Assembly: GCA_914767715.1 (NCBI GenBank)
Contig: OU612065.1
Coordinates: 20,150,001-20,214,000, forward strand
Source: Membranipora membranacea
Taxonomy: Eukaryota > Bryozoa > Gymnolaemata > Cheilostomatida > Membraniporidae
Length of the DNA stretch: 64,000 nt
Reading direction: 5' to 3'
Part shown: one piece after another, positions 10,984 through 23,813 of the stretch
How the letters are laid out: each line of letters opens with the position of its first letter
How positions within the stretch are numbered: position 1 is the first letter of the stretch
Notes under the pieces: model-generated
Told to the model about the DNA's origin: nothing
Seen by the model: only the letters and a program-made list of their open reading frames with translations
Databases searched by the model: none
Made by a program: the position numbers and the translations under genes

Positions 10984-13900
10984 TTACTCGAGCTGCCACA
11001 TTTTGACGCTGTCGACGATCATAGCAGCGTCGTCACCCTGCCATGTTGGCTGCCATAGGTTCTTAGCATTCCAGAACTTTTCAGGAGCATTCCTGTCCTG
11101 GTTAGACCAAGGCTTGCTGTATCCTGCGTTGGAAATGCCATCTGGGAAGAATGAGTTGGTACCTCCCACAGCAACATTCATAATCAAGTAGAACTAGAAA
11201 AAAGAAAATTATGAAGGATGAGAAAACAGGAAATACCGAATATGAAGTTGTGCATAGCTTAATTTTTCCGCAACCAAATTTTGAAGATCGATTGTCTGAT
11301 GCTGATTTAGACGGTCAGCACTTGGGTGAACATGCAATTTATGATATTTTCCAAATATTAATGATTTCGTTCTGAGAACGGATATTGGTAAGTACAAACC
11401 TCTTTGTCGAATGGTGCGTTGTTAGCGTGGGACCAGATGTTAGCGCCTGGCAGATTACCCCATCTGAAGAATCCTTGGCTTGGTGTAGCAAACCTGGCAA
11501 CCTTATCATTGTCAAGATAGAAACTGAAAAATAAAAATGATACAAATAACTTCTCATTAAAAAATATAGTTGGGGATGAATTATAAATATAGTGAGTCTA
11601 ACCTCTGTTTTTAAAAATTCAAAAGTAATTCCAGCATGATACTCGGATTCTAATAAGGGCACCCCTGTCCTAGATAGTTCGGACTAACGAGCTATCAGCC
11701 ATCTAGGAGACGACTAACACAATATTCATCATGGATAGTGAATGTTGATACAGGTCAGTAGCCCCTTGACTACTTACTCCATGCCATTCTGATCCCAGTA
11801 GAAAGTATATCTGTGGTATCCGTCAGCCAGAGTCTTGCTGCTGATCTTCTTGTGAGCTGTGGTCAGAGCGTACTTATTGACGTGCTGAGTTCCCCAGTGT
11901 AGAGTACTACCCATGTGCTCCACTCCGAGGTTACCGTAATGTCTGTTACCACGACTCTCCATAATATCAATCTCACCAGACTTTGGCCATCCACCATAAG
12001 ATCCACCTCCGTTCCTGCTACCGTGGTTTGGCAACATCCACAAAGCTATTATCGAATAAAAGATTGTCATGGTAATGGGGAGACTTTAAGTTGAACCAGA
12101 CATGTAAAACATATTGATTCACAAACCTGCTCTCCATGAAAGGATGTGTTCTGCAACACATGTGCCATGGATCATGCTTTTCGGTTCATGGTCAATAGCA
12201 TAAAAAAAGGGGAAGAGACAACTACTATGGCGTATCATGCATGGACAGAAGATTAAAATGGTATTAATACTCATGGCAGGTATATTCTAATCTCACTAAA
12301 AGCTCCATTGCATGCGGTTCACCTATGTATATATGAACCGGCTCTCACCTGGCCAAATCCAATCTCCTCTTGGCATCTTAGCCACTATCTCCACTTTACC
12401 ATATCTGATTCCCTTTCTGGTTCTAAGCTTTGCTGACATGATAGGATTGAGATATCCACTCTTTCCTTCTCTCAGGCATCCATAAACAGCTTCCATGGTA
12501 CAGGTACCGTACATTTCTAAATCAAGTATGTGTAGTATAAAAGATTTTTCCAGGGTTGGGTAAAGCATCATGCAGTTGATGGTGACTTATTGAACTGTGT
12601 ATACATCAACATACATTATGCATACACACATCATATACATGTATACACTAGTGATGGCAAATTGTCAGATTTTGGCAAGACAGGACGAGACCGAGACAGC
12701 AACAAAACTTGAGAAGAGACCGAGACCGAGACATATATCGATGCCGATAAAATTTAAAACTGCCACTTAATTGGCATCGACCCCAGTTTTTTTTGGTTTC
12801 AAAAAAGCCAAAAATCGTGGCCAAAACCATGACAGAAACAGTGTTTATGATGAACAAGTCTCGACATTTATCAAGAGTGTCTGTCTCGACGAGACAGTGT
12901 CTCGAGAGGACAAGTCTCACGAAACCGAGACCGAGACTTTGCCATCACTAGTATACACACCCAGTAATGAATACTGCGTAACAGGAGGGATCGTATAACA
13001 ATTAGGTTCTGTCAACATGCTTACACCCTGAGACCAATACGCGAGGCAATTAATGTAGTTGAACCTTACGTTTCACATCCCATCTTCCACTAGTCAGCCA
13101 TGCCTCTCCGTACTTGTCAGCTGTAGCCGTCTAAGTGAAAGACATAGGTAAAGCTTTATACTAATAATAGACACTTTCTAGACTAAGGACCAGTGAATTG
13201 CACAACTTCCAAACAAAAACATTACTGTATCCTATAATCTTCAGTTTCTAGAATTAAAATAGCAACTATGGGTCTGTGGTACGGTACTGAGATGTTAAAC
13301 CAGCCAGAGAGTTGACAAATAAAGCAGTTGTCCACTCACAGGTTTGATATAGAGGGCTCCATTTCTGGTGTAGCTGTTTTGAGGGAGATTGGTGTATGCT
13401 TGGAATTCCCAGTTCTGAAACAAGAGATGAAGAGAATCTTAAGAGGGTATAATAAAACCTAACTTACAGTTCAATGAATTGGGCTAATGTATGTCTTTCA
13501 AGGTTTTTCAATATCAAAAAGCTGGAAATTGATCATTATGCTGACATTGACCTTGTTACAAAGCTAACGTTTTATGGACGAACTTTCATATAAACCAGAC
13601 CAAAAAGGTCACAAAAGTGTTTCATATAGATATAAGAATATCCCATTGCTATATAACATTGCTCTTTGCTCACCACCATCGATACATTTCAACTGGCCGA
13701 CTCTAACCCCAGGCACGAACGAGGGCAGATATAAATAAACTTACACCGCCTCCCCAAAGAGACACCTCATGTTCCCACTTAGCAGTGTCTACAGCTGACC
13801 CACTGAAGTTGTCCTCAAACACAAGTCTGAGTTTTCTACCATTCCATGTAGAGTCACCACCGCTGCTTACAGGAGGATTAGGGTTCGAAGGTTGAGGGTT

Positions 13901-15360
13901 TGAAGGTCGAGAGGTGACTGGTTCCGTCGGTCGACCGGATCCTCCTGATGAGGACACCCCACTCACTTTCCAGCTACAGGTAGATAAAAGAATAATAGTG
14001 AATGTGAAATGTGAATATGACACATTTTGTGTGTTTATCGAATGGAATAGGGATGCCTGTATCAAGTAAGCACCTTGTGCTGAATTTTCCGAACAAGCTG
14101 TAAAGAATTTAAATTCAACTTACAACTGATTTCAATCTTTGCCCGAACAAGATGAAAATAATTCAATTTCATAAGGTTCTAACTTTTGCTCAAACAATGT
14201 GTAAAGAAATAGATTCAAATTAAAATCTGATTCTAACTTTTGCCCAGTGACTTGGCGTCCCCTGCCATTCACCAGCATATAAAGCCAGTAGTATACAGTG
14301 TCTCCATTGTTCAATCGGACATTTCTGTTTTCATGAACCCACTGGCCTCCTGTAAACAGCAGAGATATCATAGAATAGCACTCGCAATTACAGTTTAAAC
14401 CAACATAATTGACTACCCATCAGTTTCGTCAAGGACTTGGAGTCAAGGAGGGGTTGGAGTGTTGTTGGAACCCAATGCCTTAAGTTATCACCCTCAGTAA
14501 GGCAATTACAAATTATCAAATATAGCGATGCAATATATACAACTTATCTGACAGCCAGAATGATCCCAGATTTTATTTCAGTCTTCAAACAACAATTTTA
14601 ACTTCTGATAATATAACAGCAAATTTTCTTGAGGAAAACTCCTGCTTTATGGGAGATATAAAATCTGCTTGATGTAAAGTGATCGTACCTGTTTTGCTTC
14701 TGATGTCATAGTTCCATTTACCAGGGTTCACTCCTGAGATGGGAGAGTTAACAGTGTAATGTACAGCTACTAATGAAGCTCCACTCACATCTGAAAGGTG
14801 AAAGGTGAAGGTAAAAGTGGCTACATAGTATAGATAAAGATGCGGAATATACAATGAGAATGCACACACTTGGACAATAAAAGAGCTTTCAATAAAGTAT
14901 CTTTTATAGAACAGTAATCTTTGGCAAATGATAACGCAGTCAAGTTGCATTATGGGAATGATGATACAACTTCAAAATATTAACTTCCTTACCTGGAACT
15001 GTAATTCTAAGACCTTGCGGGCTAGCTACAGAAAGTCGGGCATTCTGAACTCCACTACTTACTCCAAGAGAAGCCAACCTATCCCAAGAGAAAAAGGTTA
15101 TTCAATATAATAATATTAAAGTAAAACAAGTCTATTGAATCCCTGCAACAAAAGGAATTGTAGAAATCCTTAAATGTTGAAGTATGCCAATGCAAAGACC
15201 AGACTATACAAAGTGGGTTATTGAGCTGGTGAAGCATTTGTTTCGAACCAAACCAAACCATACCATTAACCAAAAATAATGTGATGTTAAGTTTTAAAAC
15301 AGCCCATCTAGGCAACACGAGAAATACTTACAGGATGAAAGCCAAGATACAGGACGCCAT
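10984..15360 (-). CDS. CBM39-GH16 beta-1,3-glucan-binding glucanase C
   Basis: Eleven minus-strand exons: 15360-15332, 15078-14993, 14790-14689, 14349-14238, 13973-13745, 13414-13340, 13130-13070, 12516-12349, 12045-11778, 11523-11400 and 11193-10984. Phases close to 487 residues. Domain order: signal peptide (MASCILAFILLASLG), CBM39 beta-glucan-binding domain at about 28-110 ('PQGLRITVPD', 'GKWNYDIRSKTG', 'WVHENRNVRLNNGDTVYYW'), a Pro/Ser-rich linker (PSNPQPSNPNPP), then GH16 from about 155. The catalytic motif GEIDIMES gives Glu312, Asp314 and Glu317. The CBM39 uses the exon pair 102 + 112 nt seen also in D and E. The donor after exon 4 is a weak GTTAGA, the least certain splice in the model. 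Closest relative here is gene D. An hAT-type MITE sits in intron 7. Confidence 0.9.
12649..12950. mobile_element. Nonautonomous hAT-type MITE with 8-bp target duplication
   Basis: A 302-bp element with terminal inverted repeats: the left end reads TAGTGATGGCAAA and the right end is its reverse complement. It is flanked by a perfect 8-bp direct repeat GTATACAC (12641-12648 and 12951-12958), as made by hAT transposases. The interior is rich in GAGACCGAGAC words and has no coding capacity that I recognise. It lies in an intron of gene C, between the 61-nt and 168-nt exons. Confidence 0.88.
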
Positions 15361-16539
15361 CCTGCTCTTTACCATTGATCAAACTGAAATACTGAGTGAA
15401 AGCGAGAGACCTCTTCTTATCTTGTATGATGACGTGGAGACATATCATTGACATCGTCAGCTGTGCGCTCTCATGCCATACCCGACCTTGGCTCATATCA
15501 AATCTCATCTATCATCAAGCTAAGATTCTCTGTTATGGTCTGATATTTAAGATGAGGTGTTAGGCCATATTTGTTGCCACACGGTGGACAAATATGTTAC
15601 ACATAGCAGTCTAGTTTCTGTACCGAATACTGACACCCATAGAAAAACTGAGTTTTTCACTGCCCCTAGGCCCACTACAATACTTTGGGGCTGTAATAGG
15701 GCGCCAGTTATACAAGGCTCTGTTATTTTGAGAGTTGAAAGGATGAGAAGGTACTAACATAGACTTAGGTACTTGGTACTACCTACATTGATGTTCTACC
15801 TGGATAGTTATAGCTGCAAGAGAGTTGTCCTGTTCTCGACAGCTTTATAGCTAACGCGATCAACTGATCATATATAATTTTTTTTTTAAGCATTCAATAT
15901 GATGTATAAAGTTATTTTGGCTGATGGGTTTGACAAATAGTACATAAGCAAATGAAGTATAAACAGCCTCTCATAGACACCATTAGCAGCATACTTGGCA
16001 ACTCAGCAGAGCAAGCCATATCAAAACCAGACTTTTGTGTGGTAGATTTTTCAAAATTTTGGTATCCAGTCGTCTTGCTACCCGACTTTTGTAAATCCAC
16101 CAAGAGAACAAATCAATCCATAATAGTAGCCAGTTATAAAAAAGTGAAATGTAACATATGGTAACGGTAAAGATATATTCAATGTAATTTTTATAACCTG
16201 AAGCAGACTTTTCAGAGCGGATTAATGTTAGGTGCACTGTATTGCCATTCTACAGTAAACACAGTGTTGCCAAAGGTGCCTACCATAGACTTAATATTAA
16301 GTCTATGGTGCCTAAACGATGTGGTCTTTTAATATTATAATTTTGTGTCAGGGCTTCACAATCATAAATAAAACAATAGTGGTTGGTTGTCACCAATAAT
16401 AATATCTATATAGCACAGTGTATGATGAAAGGAAAGCCATCACCTTGACTTTGCACAGTCTGATTTTGAGTTTTGTAACAGCGTAACTAGAGGAGATATA
16501 ATCCCAGTCAAAGTAAATCGACATATACTAGTGAGTTTG
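15361..16539. other. Intergenic between glucanase gene C and the ankyrin-caspase gene
   Basis: Upstream region of gene C and 3' flank of the caspase gene. It holds a 28-nt perfect palindrome at 16282-16309. Short open frames near 15912-16237 show no family signature. A TTAAATA-like word near 15543 is the only TATA-like candidate and is weak. Confidence 0.5.
16282..16309. repeat. Perfect 28-nt palindrome
   Basis: ACCATAGACTTAAT is followed immediately by its exact reverse complement, with no spacer. The half-site CATAGACTTA recurs at about 15757-15766, suggesting a dispersed repeat rather than a unique regulatory site. Confidence 0.85.
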
Positions 16540-19500
16540 TCAGGAGGGCTTGAAGATATTTCTCAGTGATAGCTTTTGTGTTAGAGTGGAGCAGAATTCG
16601 GGTATCTGGTTCAGATGGCGCATGTGAAATCGATAATGAGTTTTGAGAAATATTTCATAAATATCACCCTGATGCGTGGCATTACGTAGCTCCTCTGCAA
16701 ACATGGGAATCATCTCATTTCTGTAGGCTACACCACCGTTCACTGTAGCTACCATAGTGATGACGTCTCTGGAAGGTATCGAGAAGTTCCGTATCGCAGT
16801 AGGTGTGAATCCTGTAGTCCGAGGCTGCGTTGCAGCAGGTACTGGATCGGCTGTGAAATAACCCAGCAATATTGTTTCATGCATGTTCAAACTCAGCCAA
16901 GGTTGCTGGCAGTGGCAATCAATCAAAACCAAAGGCCAGTCTGGTTGAGATGTGGTTTATAATGGATACCACTACCAGCAACCCGAACAAATCTTGAGTA
17001 CTCCATCTACATCTCAACCTTAAGTCTCAGTTCGAAAATTTATTGGATAAAACTTAGCGGTTCCTTTGATTTCGTCCGCTACCTACCTACCTACCTATCC
17101 TATTGCCAAAAAAGTAAGTTATATTCTTCCATGGTTTTAACTTCTATATATTGCCAAAAGAGATGCTAAACTGAGGTAAACACACAGCCAATCAAACAGT
17201 CAATTCAAGGCCTGCAAGTGTTGCAGCTGGTGTGTCAGCATGTTCTTAAATATGATCACCATTTGGAAGGATAATTAAATGATTTTACTTTCACACAGGC
17301 TCATTACTATTAATAATTTCAACTGAACCAAGACTTAAAATCATTTTCATATTTTACCTGCAGGCCGTACTGGAACGTTTATAGCTCCTGTCACTTTCTG
17401 GCAAGCCTGGATCAATAAAACCTGCAACCAAAAGTATCTCATTAGGTTCAGCTATATGGCAGCTAGTTTTTAATGCCAAGATGAGCCAAAAAGAGTATTC
17501 TCAAACAGTTAAAGGATGAAAATTTTAACAACAATCAAATGGTAAAGTGATGTCATTGGTAATTGAAAGTTTCAATTGATGGTAATTATTTTAATTTAGC
17601 AATAAGCAAACAGCAGGCTTTCACTGTGTTTTTTTATATGTCGTTGTGACATCGGTTTTAGGGCTAATCGATACATGGAATTAGAATTTAGGTTCACTTC
17701 CGTATGCATTTATTCATTCGAAATCACAACCACATTTATTCGCTAGATATGCGCAAGTCGGCGTAGATGAATGGATGGTGCGCTTGCAAACAATGCCTTC
17801 ATCGTGGGAGGCCAGAGTTCATATCCCGGCCACTGTAGATATTATTTAATGCTTCCTCATCATGGATATCATAAGCATTCATCATTCAATATGGGAGTGT
17901 TTTCATTCAACCATGGGACTATAGTGTATGTCTACAATTTGTGTGTGACATGAGGCATGCGAAAAAATATTACTCAACTTATCATATTATTTGACTGATA
18001 AGACCAAAAATAAATGATATATGTACTGATGATGAAAGGACTCTCACCTTTGGTTTTCCTTCGAGAGATTGTGAGCACATTTGTTTTAGGATGTCTTGTA
18101 TCAAAACCTCCCTCTCATCACCAGCACACACAGTTCCACTGGCTCCATGGCTCATGATAATCACAACTAGAGCCGACATGTCTGCATGCTGTTGCTGGAC
18201 TTCAGTAATTGCTCCAAGCATATCTGACTGGCTTGGATTGGTTCTTATGTCAACTCTTACATTGAATTCTGGGAAGGCCTTGAGCAGATCATCTTTCTCT
18301 ATCTCAGCACCATCTCTCTTCGCAGTGGTGTACATGATCAGAACTGAGGGCGGAGTTGGGAGATAGTAGAACCCTTGCTGAGCCTGTGACCAGTCTATAA
18401 GTCGCCTGAACTCGTAGCTCTTTGCTAGATCAAAAGGAGTTTGTTTACCAAAGTTTTGTTTGGCTAGCATATCAGCTCTTTTACCAAAGCTCATTGCATC
18501 TAAAAGTTTGATCATGGTGGTTATATCATCTCTCTCTGAGAGGCAGTGTAGAATAGTGTTTCTGTGAGCAAACAGCACATCCTTTGTGAGCCTTGGTAAA
18601 TCTAGGAAAGATAATTAGAATATAGATGATTATTTAGAATGGTGGAGATAATTCATGGAAGCAAATATGAGCTCAGGCAATTCATTCTTGACAGTAATAA
18701 GAAATACAGACACCCAAATTGAACAATAAAGATTGTATTGCGCCCGATTGATAGTCCAGTCATGGACCAAAATTCATAACACTTATGTACCTTTGTTTAA
18801 CTGGTCCGCTGTCTTGGCGTTTATATTCTGTATCTCCAACTGAACATCATCATCAGCGATTTCTTGAATATAATCTTCCAAATCTTGTCTAGCATCTTTT
18901 TCCAAAATAAGTGGTATACAGGGTCGAGAGAGAACACTGAACTTGCGAATTTCTGCACACACTGTCTTTTTGTTCTCTGATTCGTCACTCATGATGCTGA
19001 TGGCGTCTTCGACATCTAGGAGCGTTTTTTCATCAATCAAAGACAGCGCTTCGTGTTTTCCTACTAAGCTCACCATCGAAGAGAAAGTGCTTATATTCTG
19101 AAGAGCACATGCTATGTGGAAGGCAGTTGCTTCTTGCTTATTTTTGGCTGCAAGCACGCTTGACATGATGTTTTTGTGTTTAAGCTTTTCTAGCAGCTCT
19201 GCCAAAATGTGGGATGACTTATGGTGTGCAAGGATATGTATTGCAGTGTTACCAACACAATTTGGTAGCATAAGGATGCCCTTCAGATCTCCAGCAGGAA
19301 TTTTTGCCACTACAGATGGCAAGATAAGGTGATGATCACGGCAGAGGATATGGATAGGGGTGTTGTCATCCTTATCAACAACAGATAAGGCATCTGAAAT
19401 ATCACAGTTGTTGAGAACACCCAGTATTGGTTCTAGGTGTTCCGGATATTTTATGCACATGATATGGAGACTAGAGAGGCCATCACAGTCCTTATCACGC

Positions 19501-20855
19501 AGTAACCCGACAGCTTCGAGTTTGTCGTCAAAAATCTCCAGTAATTTCTCGAACGCTCGAGGCTGGCCCAATTGTATATCAAAATCATCATATCTAGGCT
19601 GTCCCAGCATGCTATGGATGATTGATAAGCCATGTCCATTTTTCATGCGTAGTACTTCTGATGTTGGTGGTTTAATCCAATTAAGTAACTCTACAGTTGC
19701 AGATAGATTTCCTCGAGCGAAAACATGAAGAACAGTTTCTCCCTGAAAATTTTTCAGCTTCAGAATCTCAAGAAAAGACGCTTGATTCACCAGTGCTGAC
19801 GCGGTTTTAAACTTCACAGAATTCATTTTATGCAGAGGAGTGTTACCAAATTTATCTTTTAATGTCAATAGCTTATACTTGCTTCTTTCGTCCATGCCCT
19901 CAAGTATAAGTGGTAGTAGATAATCCTTTTTGACAGTATGCATAGGGGACTCTCCGCTGTCATCTACAGTGCTAAGAATCCTAACCTTGACATCCTGATC
20001 TTTAATCATCTGCAACATGTAGCATAGGCCCACAGATTCCCTTGCCCATTCTTCGAACTTGAGGCTCCCAGATGAAGTAGTGTGTCTGAATTTAATACCG
20101 TCATCTGTTTCTAAAACATCTGAAGCCGACTCTTCTATCAATATATGGGCTAATGTACCGCCACCAGATCGACAAGGAGTGAGAAAAAAATCATATGTCA
20201 TGGTATCATTTCCAAGCAATCCGACAGCAGCCTCAAGAGTAGCCAATTTGTGTTTGTTGTCATGGTATGGGCTTTTCCAGCAATAATAAAGTGGGGTGGA
20301 GCCAGAGAAATCTCGTTGTTGCAGCAATTTAAAGCGCTCCTTACTGCTGAATCCTTCCATACAGAGATGGAAACATTGCAGACGGAATCCATTACCACGG
20401 TCAGTGTACACCCGGTAGTCACACAACACATGCAGAATGGTTTGCCCTTGGCCATTAATGAGTTTAAATAATCTCATCCAATCAGCATCAGAGAGGTGCT
20501 CTTTCAGCAACTTGAGAATCCTGTAGGGCTTTTCATCAATATCTTCATAAAGTTCATAGATTGGTAGGATGTAAAAGACTAGAGAAGTTTTCAGTTCAAT
20601 TTCCAGCTTTCCAGCTCCCACTTTAGTTTGCAGAAGTTTCAATCTATCCTTGAGCTCCACATTTTCTAGGATCAATGACAGAAAAGGCTCGTGTTTCAGC
20701 GGATCCCGTAACACACCCGAGGCATCTGAGAGACCCTGCTGAATCATGGTGAAGTTCTGACTTGGTGATTTATCCTGTAGGATCTTACGCATCGTTTCAA
20801 CATCAAATTGTTGTAGTGCATTCTGAAATTGACTCGAATCTCTTGTATCCGTCAT
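16540..20855 (-). CDS. Ankyrin-repeat caspase (ANK-caspase fusion)
   Basis: Four minus-strand coding exons, 20855-18791, 18601-18048, 17421-17358 and 16850-16540, close to 997 residues. Residues 1 to about 765 form a chain of degenerate ankyrin repeats with repeated 'G.TPLH' cores ('GNTPLHKM', 'GETVLHVF', 'NTPIHILC', 'GNTAIHIL', 'RNTILHCL', 'KQTPFDLA'). A caspase domain follows from about 766: p20 has 'VVIIMSHGASG' with catalytic His840 and 'LLIQACQK' with Cys880; p10 has 'DVITMVATVNGGVAYRN', where Arg938 matches the S1-pocket arginine. After QAC the usual R/Q-G reads Q-K. Asp896 in the short p20/p10 linker is a possible maturation site. No CARD or DED was seen, so the ankyrin array replaces the usual prodomain. 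A splice-acceptor-like TTTGTAG just before the ATG suggests an upstream noncoding exon. Cysteine protease activity is likely; pathway (apoptosis or immunity) is inference. Confidence 0.88.
17763..17836 (+). repeat. tRNA-like sequence, candidate SINE head
   Basis: GTAGATGAATGGATGGTGCGC resembles a D-arm/A-box, and GAGTTCATATCCC at 17815-17827 resembles a B-box, with tRNA-like spacing, a CC-rich end and an AT-rich tail. Probably a tRNA-derived SINE. It lies in the intron between the second and third caspase exons. Confidence 0.4.
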
Positions 20856-21636
20856 GGTCGTTTGGTATTCTACAAAGAGCAAATATATAGTTCTAAAAAT
20901 TTTTGATAGGACAGTGCTCTATTTGAAAGGGGTTTTTCTTATTATTTGAAATATTTAACTTTATCAGTTGCAGCGTATGCAGGGGCAACTCCAAATACAT
21001 TACAAACTGAGACTGGAAGTTCTCTCATACCAAGATGTTAGTTAGTTTTTAATTACAGAATCATAATTTAATATATCATTACTAAATATAGTTGATTTGC
21101 ACATCGGAGCTGTGGTGAATGCTTCATGAAGATTTGATTCATGAAAAAGCAATCACTTAGTTGCGTATATCAGAAAACAACTGCCAGACCAAAAATAAAA
21201 AAAATTAGGTAAGGACTGTTATATTCATCGCAATCTTAATGATGTGTATTTCTTGAGGGAGAGAGGAGTGAGTTTGAAGCAGAGAAGTTTTCCTCCCTCC
21301 TACAAGGTACACCTAAATCAGCATCAGGTCATTAGGCATGTGATTCTAGAACAAATACCCTGATAAGATTTCCCTTGAATTGATCCCTTTTTTATTACAA
21401 ATTCTCCTGGATATAAAAAAATTTCAGATGTAGTTCCCAAGACCTAGAAGCTGAATTAATTTGATTGTCCCAATAAGGTTCGTATATATTGATAATTCAT
21501 CAACTACACATAGCAGGCATATGGTTGAAGCAAGGAGTTGGTTGGTTGGTTGAAGGGGCACAATACAAGCTCCAGCCCTCTTCAGAATCTATGTACATGA
21601 GCAACAACAACAATACAAATAATCACTATGCAGAAT

Positions 21637-21702
21637 AGCACTGGGCTAGCACTGGGCTAGCACTGGGCTAGCACTGGGCTAGCACTGGGCTAGCACTAGG
21701 CT
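21637..21702. repeat. 11-bp minisatellite, six units
   Basis: Six head-to-tail copies of AGCACTGGGCT, the last with one change (AGCACTAGGCT). The array is cut off by the left LTR. Related units reappear at 24076-24128 and near 24598-24622, which suggests that the intervening DNA inserted into one older array. Confidence 0.9.
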
Positions 21703-22015
21703 TGTGAAGGTTTTCTGCTCTTGGCCTGAGGTTGTGACATCATACGGAGGGAAATACTATACTAATAGGAGCTATCTTATATTTAGAACTCTAAGGTGTG
21801 TGGTTGTATATCATTATCACTCTTGCGGGCATTCTATGTGTATACCTATCTATGTGCTAACCTTACATCGCGCAGTCGGCTAACAGCGTAAGTGATAATA
21901 CCGAGTACTGTTTGTATTCAGCTTGAAGAGTAGCAAGTAGACACAGGGTGTGTGTGTGATGTGAGCTACGGCTAGTGGATTTGCGTTAAGAAAGCTAGTG
22001 GAGGTGCCTGTGGCG

Positions 22016-22160
22016 AGTTAGTTTTTGTGTGTGTGGGTTGTGTGTGTGGGTTGTGTGTGTGGGTTGTGTGTGTGGGTTGTGTGTGTGGGTTGTGTGTGTG
22101 TGTGTATGTGGGTGTGTGTGTTGAGTGTACGTGTGGGAGTGTGGGAGTGTGTGTGAGTAG
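22016..22160. repeat. GT-rich 13-bp tandem repeat
   Basis: Several copies of a 13-bp unit (GTGTGTGTGGGTT) pass into irregular GT repeats. It lies inside the LTR element, just downstream of the left LTR. Confidence 0.85.
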
Positions 22161-22299
22161 GTGTGGGTGTGTGTGCGCGTTAGTGGTTAGTTATTTGTTG
22201 TGAAGTTCAGTGGTTATAATATTGCTGGATAGTGATATTGTTGTGATTTTGGTGTATTCGTTGTGGGAGTGTCGAGGTGACATACTCAAGACAAACAAA

Positions 22300-23038
22300 G
22301 GCTATGAAATCTCGCGATTTCCCCACCCTCAAAATTGATCCGAAGAAACGGAAGTTAATGTATTTAATGATGAAATGAAATTGTGTGCATTGTTGAAAGC
22401 AATCAGGAGTGAAGGCTTTCAGGCATTACAGGCTCAAGGAATTGATATTGCAAGTGAAGAGCTGACCAATGCCCAGGTTTTGCAGGCATTAAAAAGCACT
22501 CATGAGAGAGTGGAATCATTGAATGTTAAATTATGGAACATTAATAGTGCTTGTCAACAGACGGGTGAAGATTGTAGGACTACATAAGACGAGTAGATCA
22601 CTTATCGCGTACGACCAGAATTTTCAAGTCAATTGATAGTTCATTTGCGCCTTATATTAAAGCAAGGGCTAATAAATAATTAGAGAGAATTAGGAAAACC
22701 CTAGCCCAAGTTACAGCTGTTAATGGCCTACAGGACTTGACTTTAGGGCGTGAATTAATGGCAAATGATGACCTTGATCGGGATTCTCTCTGCCGGATTT
22801 TGTCGTGGCGAGGTACTGCTGCCAAGACAGACAAAAAGTTGGAACAGCCAAATTCCCAAGTCCCAGATCCCATTGAACAGAAAGTTACCTATTCCCATTC
22901 TGACAGACGCCAGCCAGACAGTCATGACAACAATTCTCGACATTGTTTTGAATGTTGAAGTTACTCGCACACACAAGTTAAAGGCCACATTTCCAGAGAG
23001 TGTCCACACTCATCCCGAAACCATCAAAAGAATTAATT
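22300..23038 (+). pseudogene. Decayed gag-like coding region
   Basis: A 70-codon frame (22375-22587) predicts a helical peptide without a named domain. Downstream, about 22936-23035, lies a broken CCHC zinc knuckle: 'HCFEC' and 'GHISRECP' are in one frame but separated by a stop codon and an insertion. CCHC knuckles are typical of retrotransposon Gag nucleocapsids, and the position between LTRs agrees. The frame is interrupted several times and no functional product is expected. Confidence 0.55.
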
Positions 23039-23813
23039 GATATTAACAGGAATTGTTTGAATTTGTTACATTTGATGTAAATCATACCGCCATGATTTTG
23101 TTGGCCGCTTGGTCTTGTATTTTGACCCTTGTTTATCCCAGTGAGTTTGAAAATAGAAAGCAATGATAGCATAGTAGTTATGCAAGCTTTCTCCATTCTC
23201 GAACAAAGAGAGGTAACTGGGATGAGTAATAGTGCTCATTCGAAACATTTGAGAAAATTTGATCTTAGGCATTGTATTTAGCTTTCACCAGTTAATTGTG
23301 GTAGCTCCTGAGTCACTTAAACATGCCTACATGTATATTGTTCACTGTATTATAGGAATTGATAACACAGCGTTTGTGAAATTGAAAGGTGAATTAGAGA
23401 GTGGCCTCTTGAAATCAAGAAGGATGGTTTCTTGTACCATAGCGTTTATGGAATGTCCCTGATTCCAAGGAAAAGGGAAAGCATAAGAGGCTATCCCGAA
23501 TTGAAAACCATTCTGAAATCGGATTGTTTTGTTTTATACAGACTGTTAATTGAAGTTGCCCTACAGTAAATTGTGAATTAAAAAGGAGTTGTCGGAGCGC
23601 CTGTAAAGCGAAAAAAATCGACCGCCGAAGGAAAGGCATGTGAAGGTTGTCTGCTCTTCGATGATAGATTGACCTGAGGTTGTGACATCATACGGAGGGA
23701 ATTACTATACTAATAGGAGCTCTCTTATATCTAGGACTTCAAGGTGTGTGGTTGAATATCATTATCACTCTTGCGGGCATGCTATGTGTATACCTATCTA
23801 TGTGCTAACCTAA

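Noticed and set aside
15912-16237. Overlapping short frames on both strands between gene C and the caspase
   Set aside because: No recognisable domain, no splice context and AT-rich composition; treated as noncoding.
19360-19728. 122-codon plus-strand frame inside the ankyrin exon
   Set aside because: Antisense shadow of a long, well-supported coding exon; Ser-rich composition is typical of a shadow frame.
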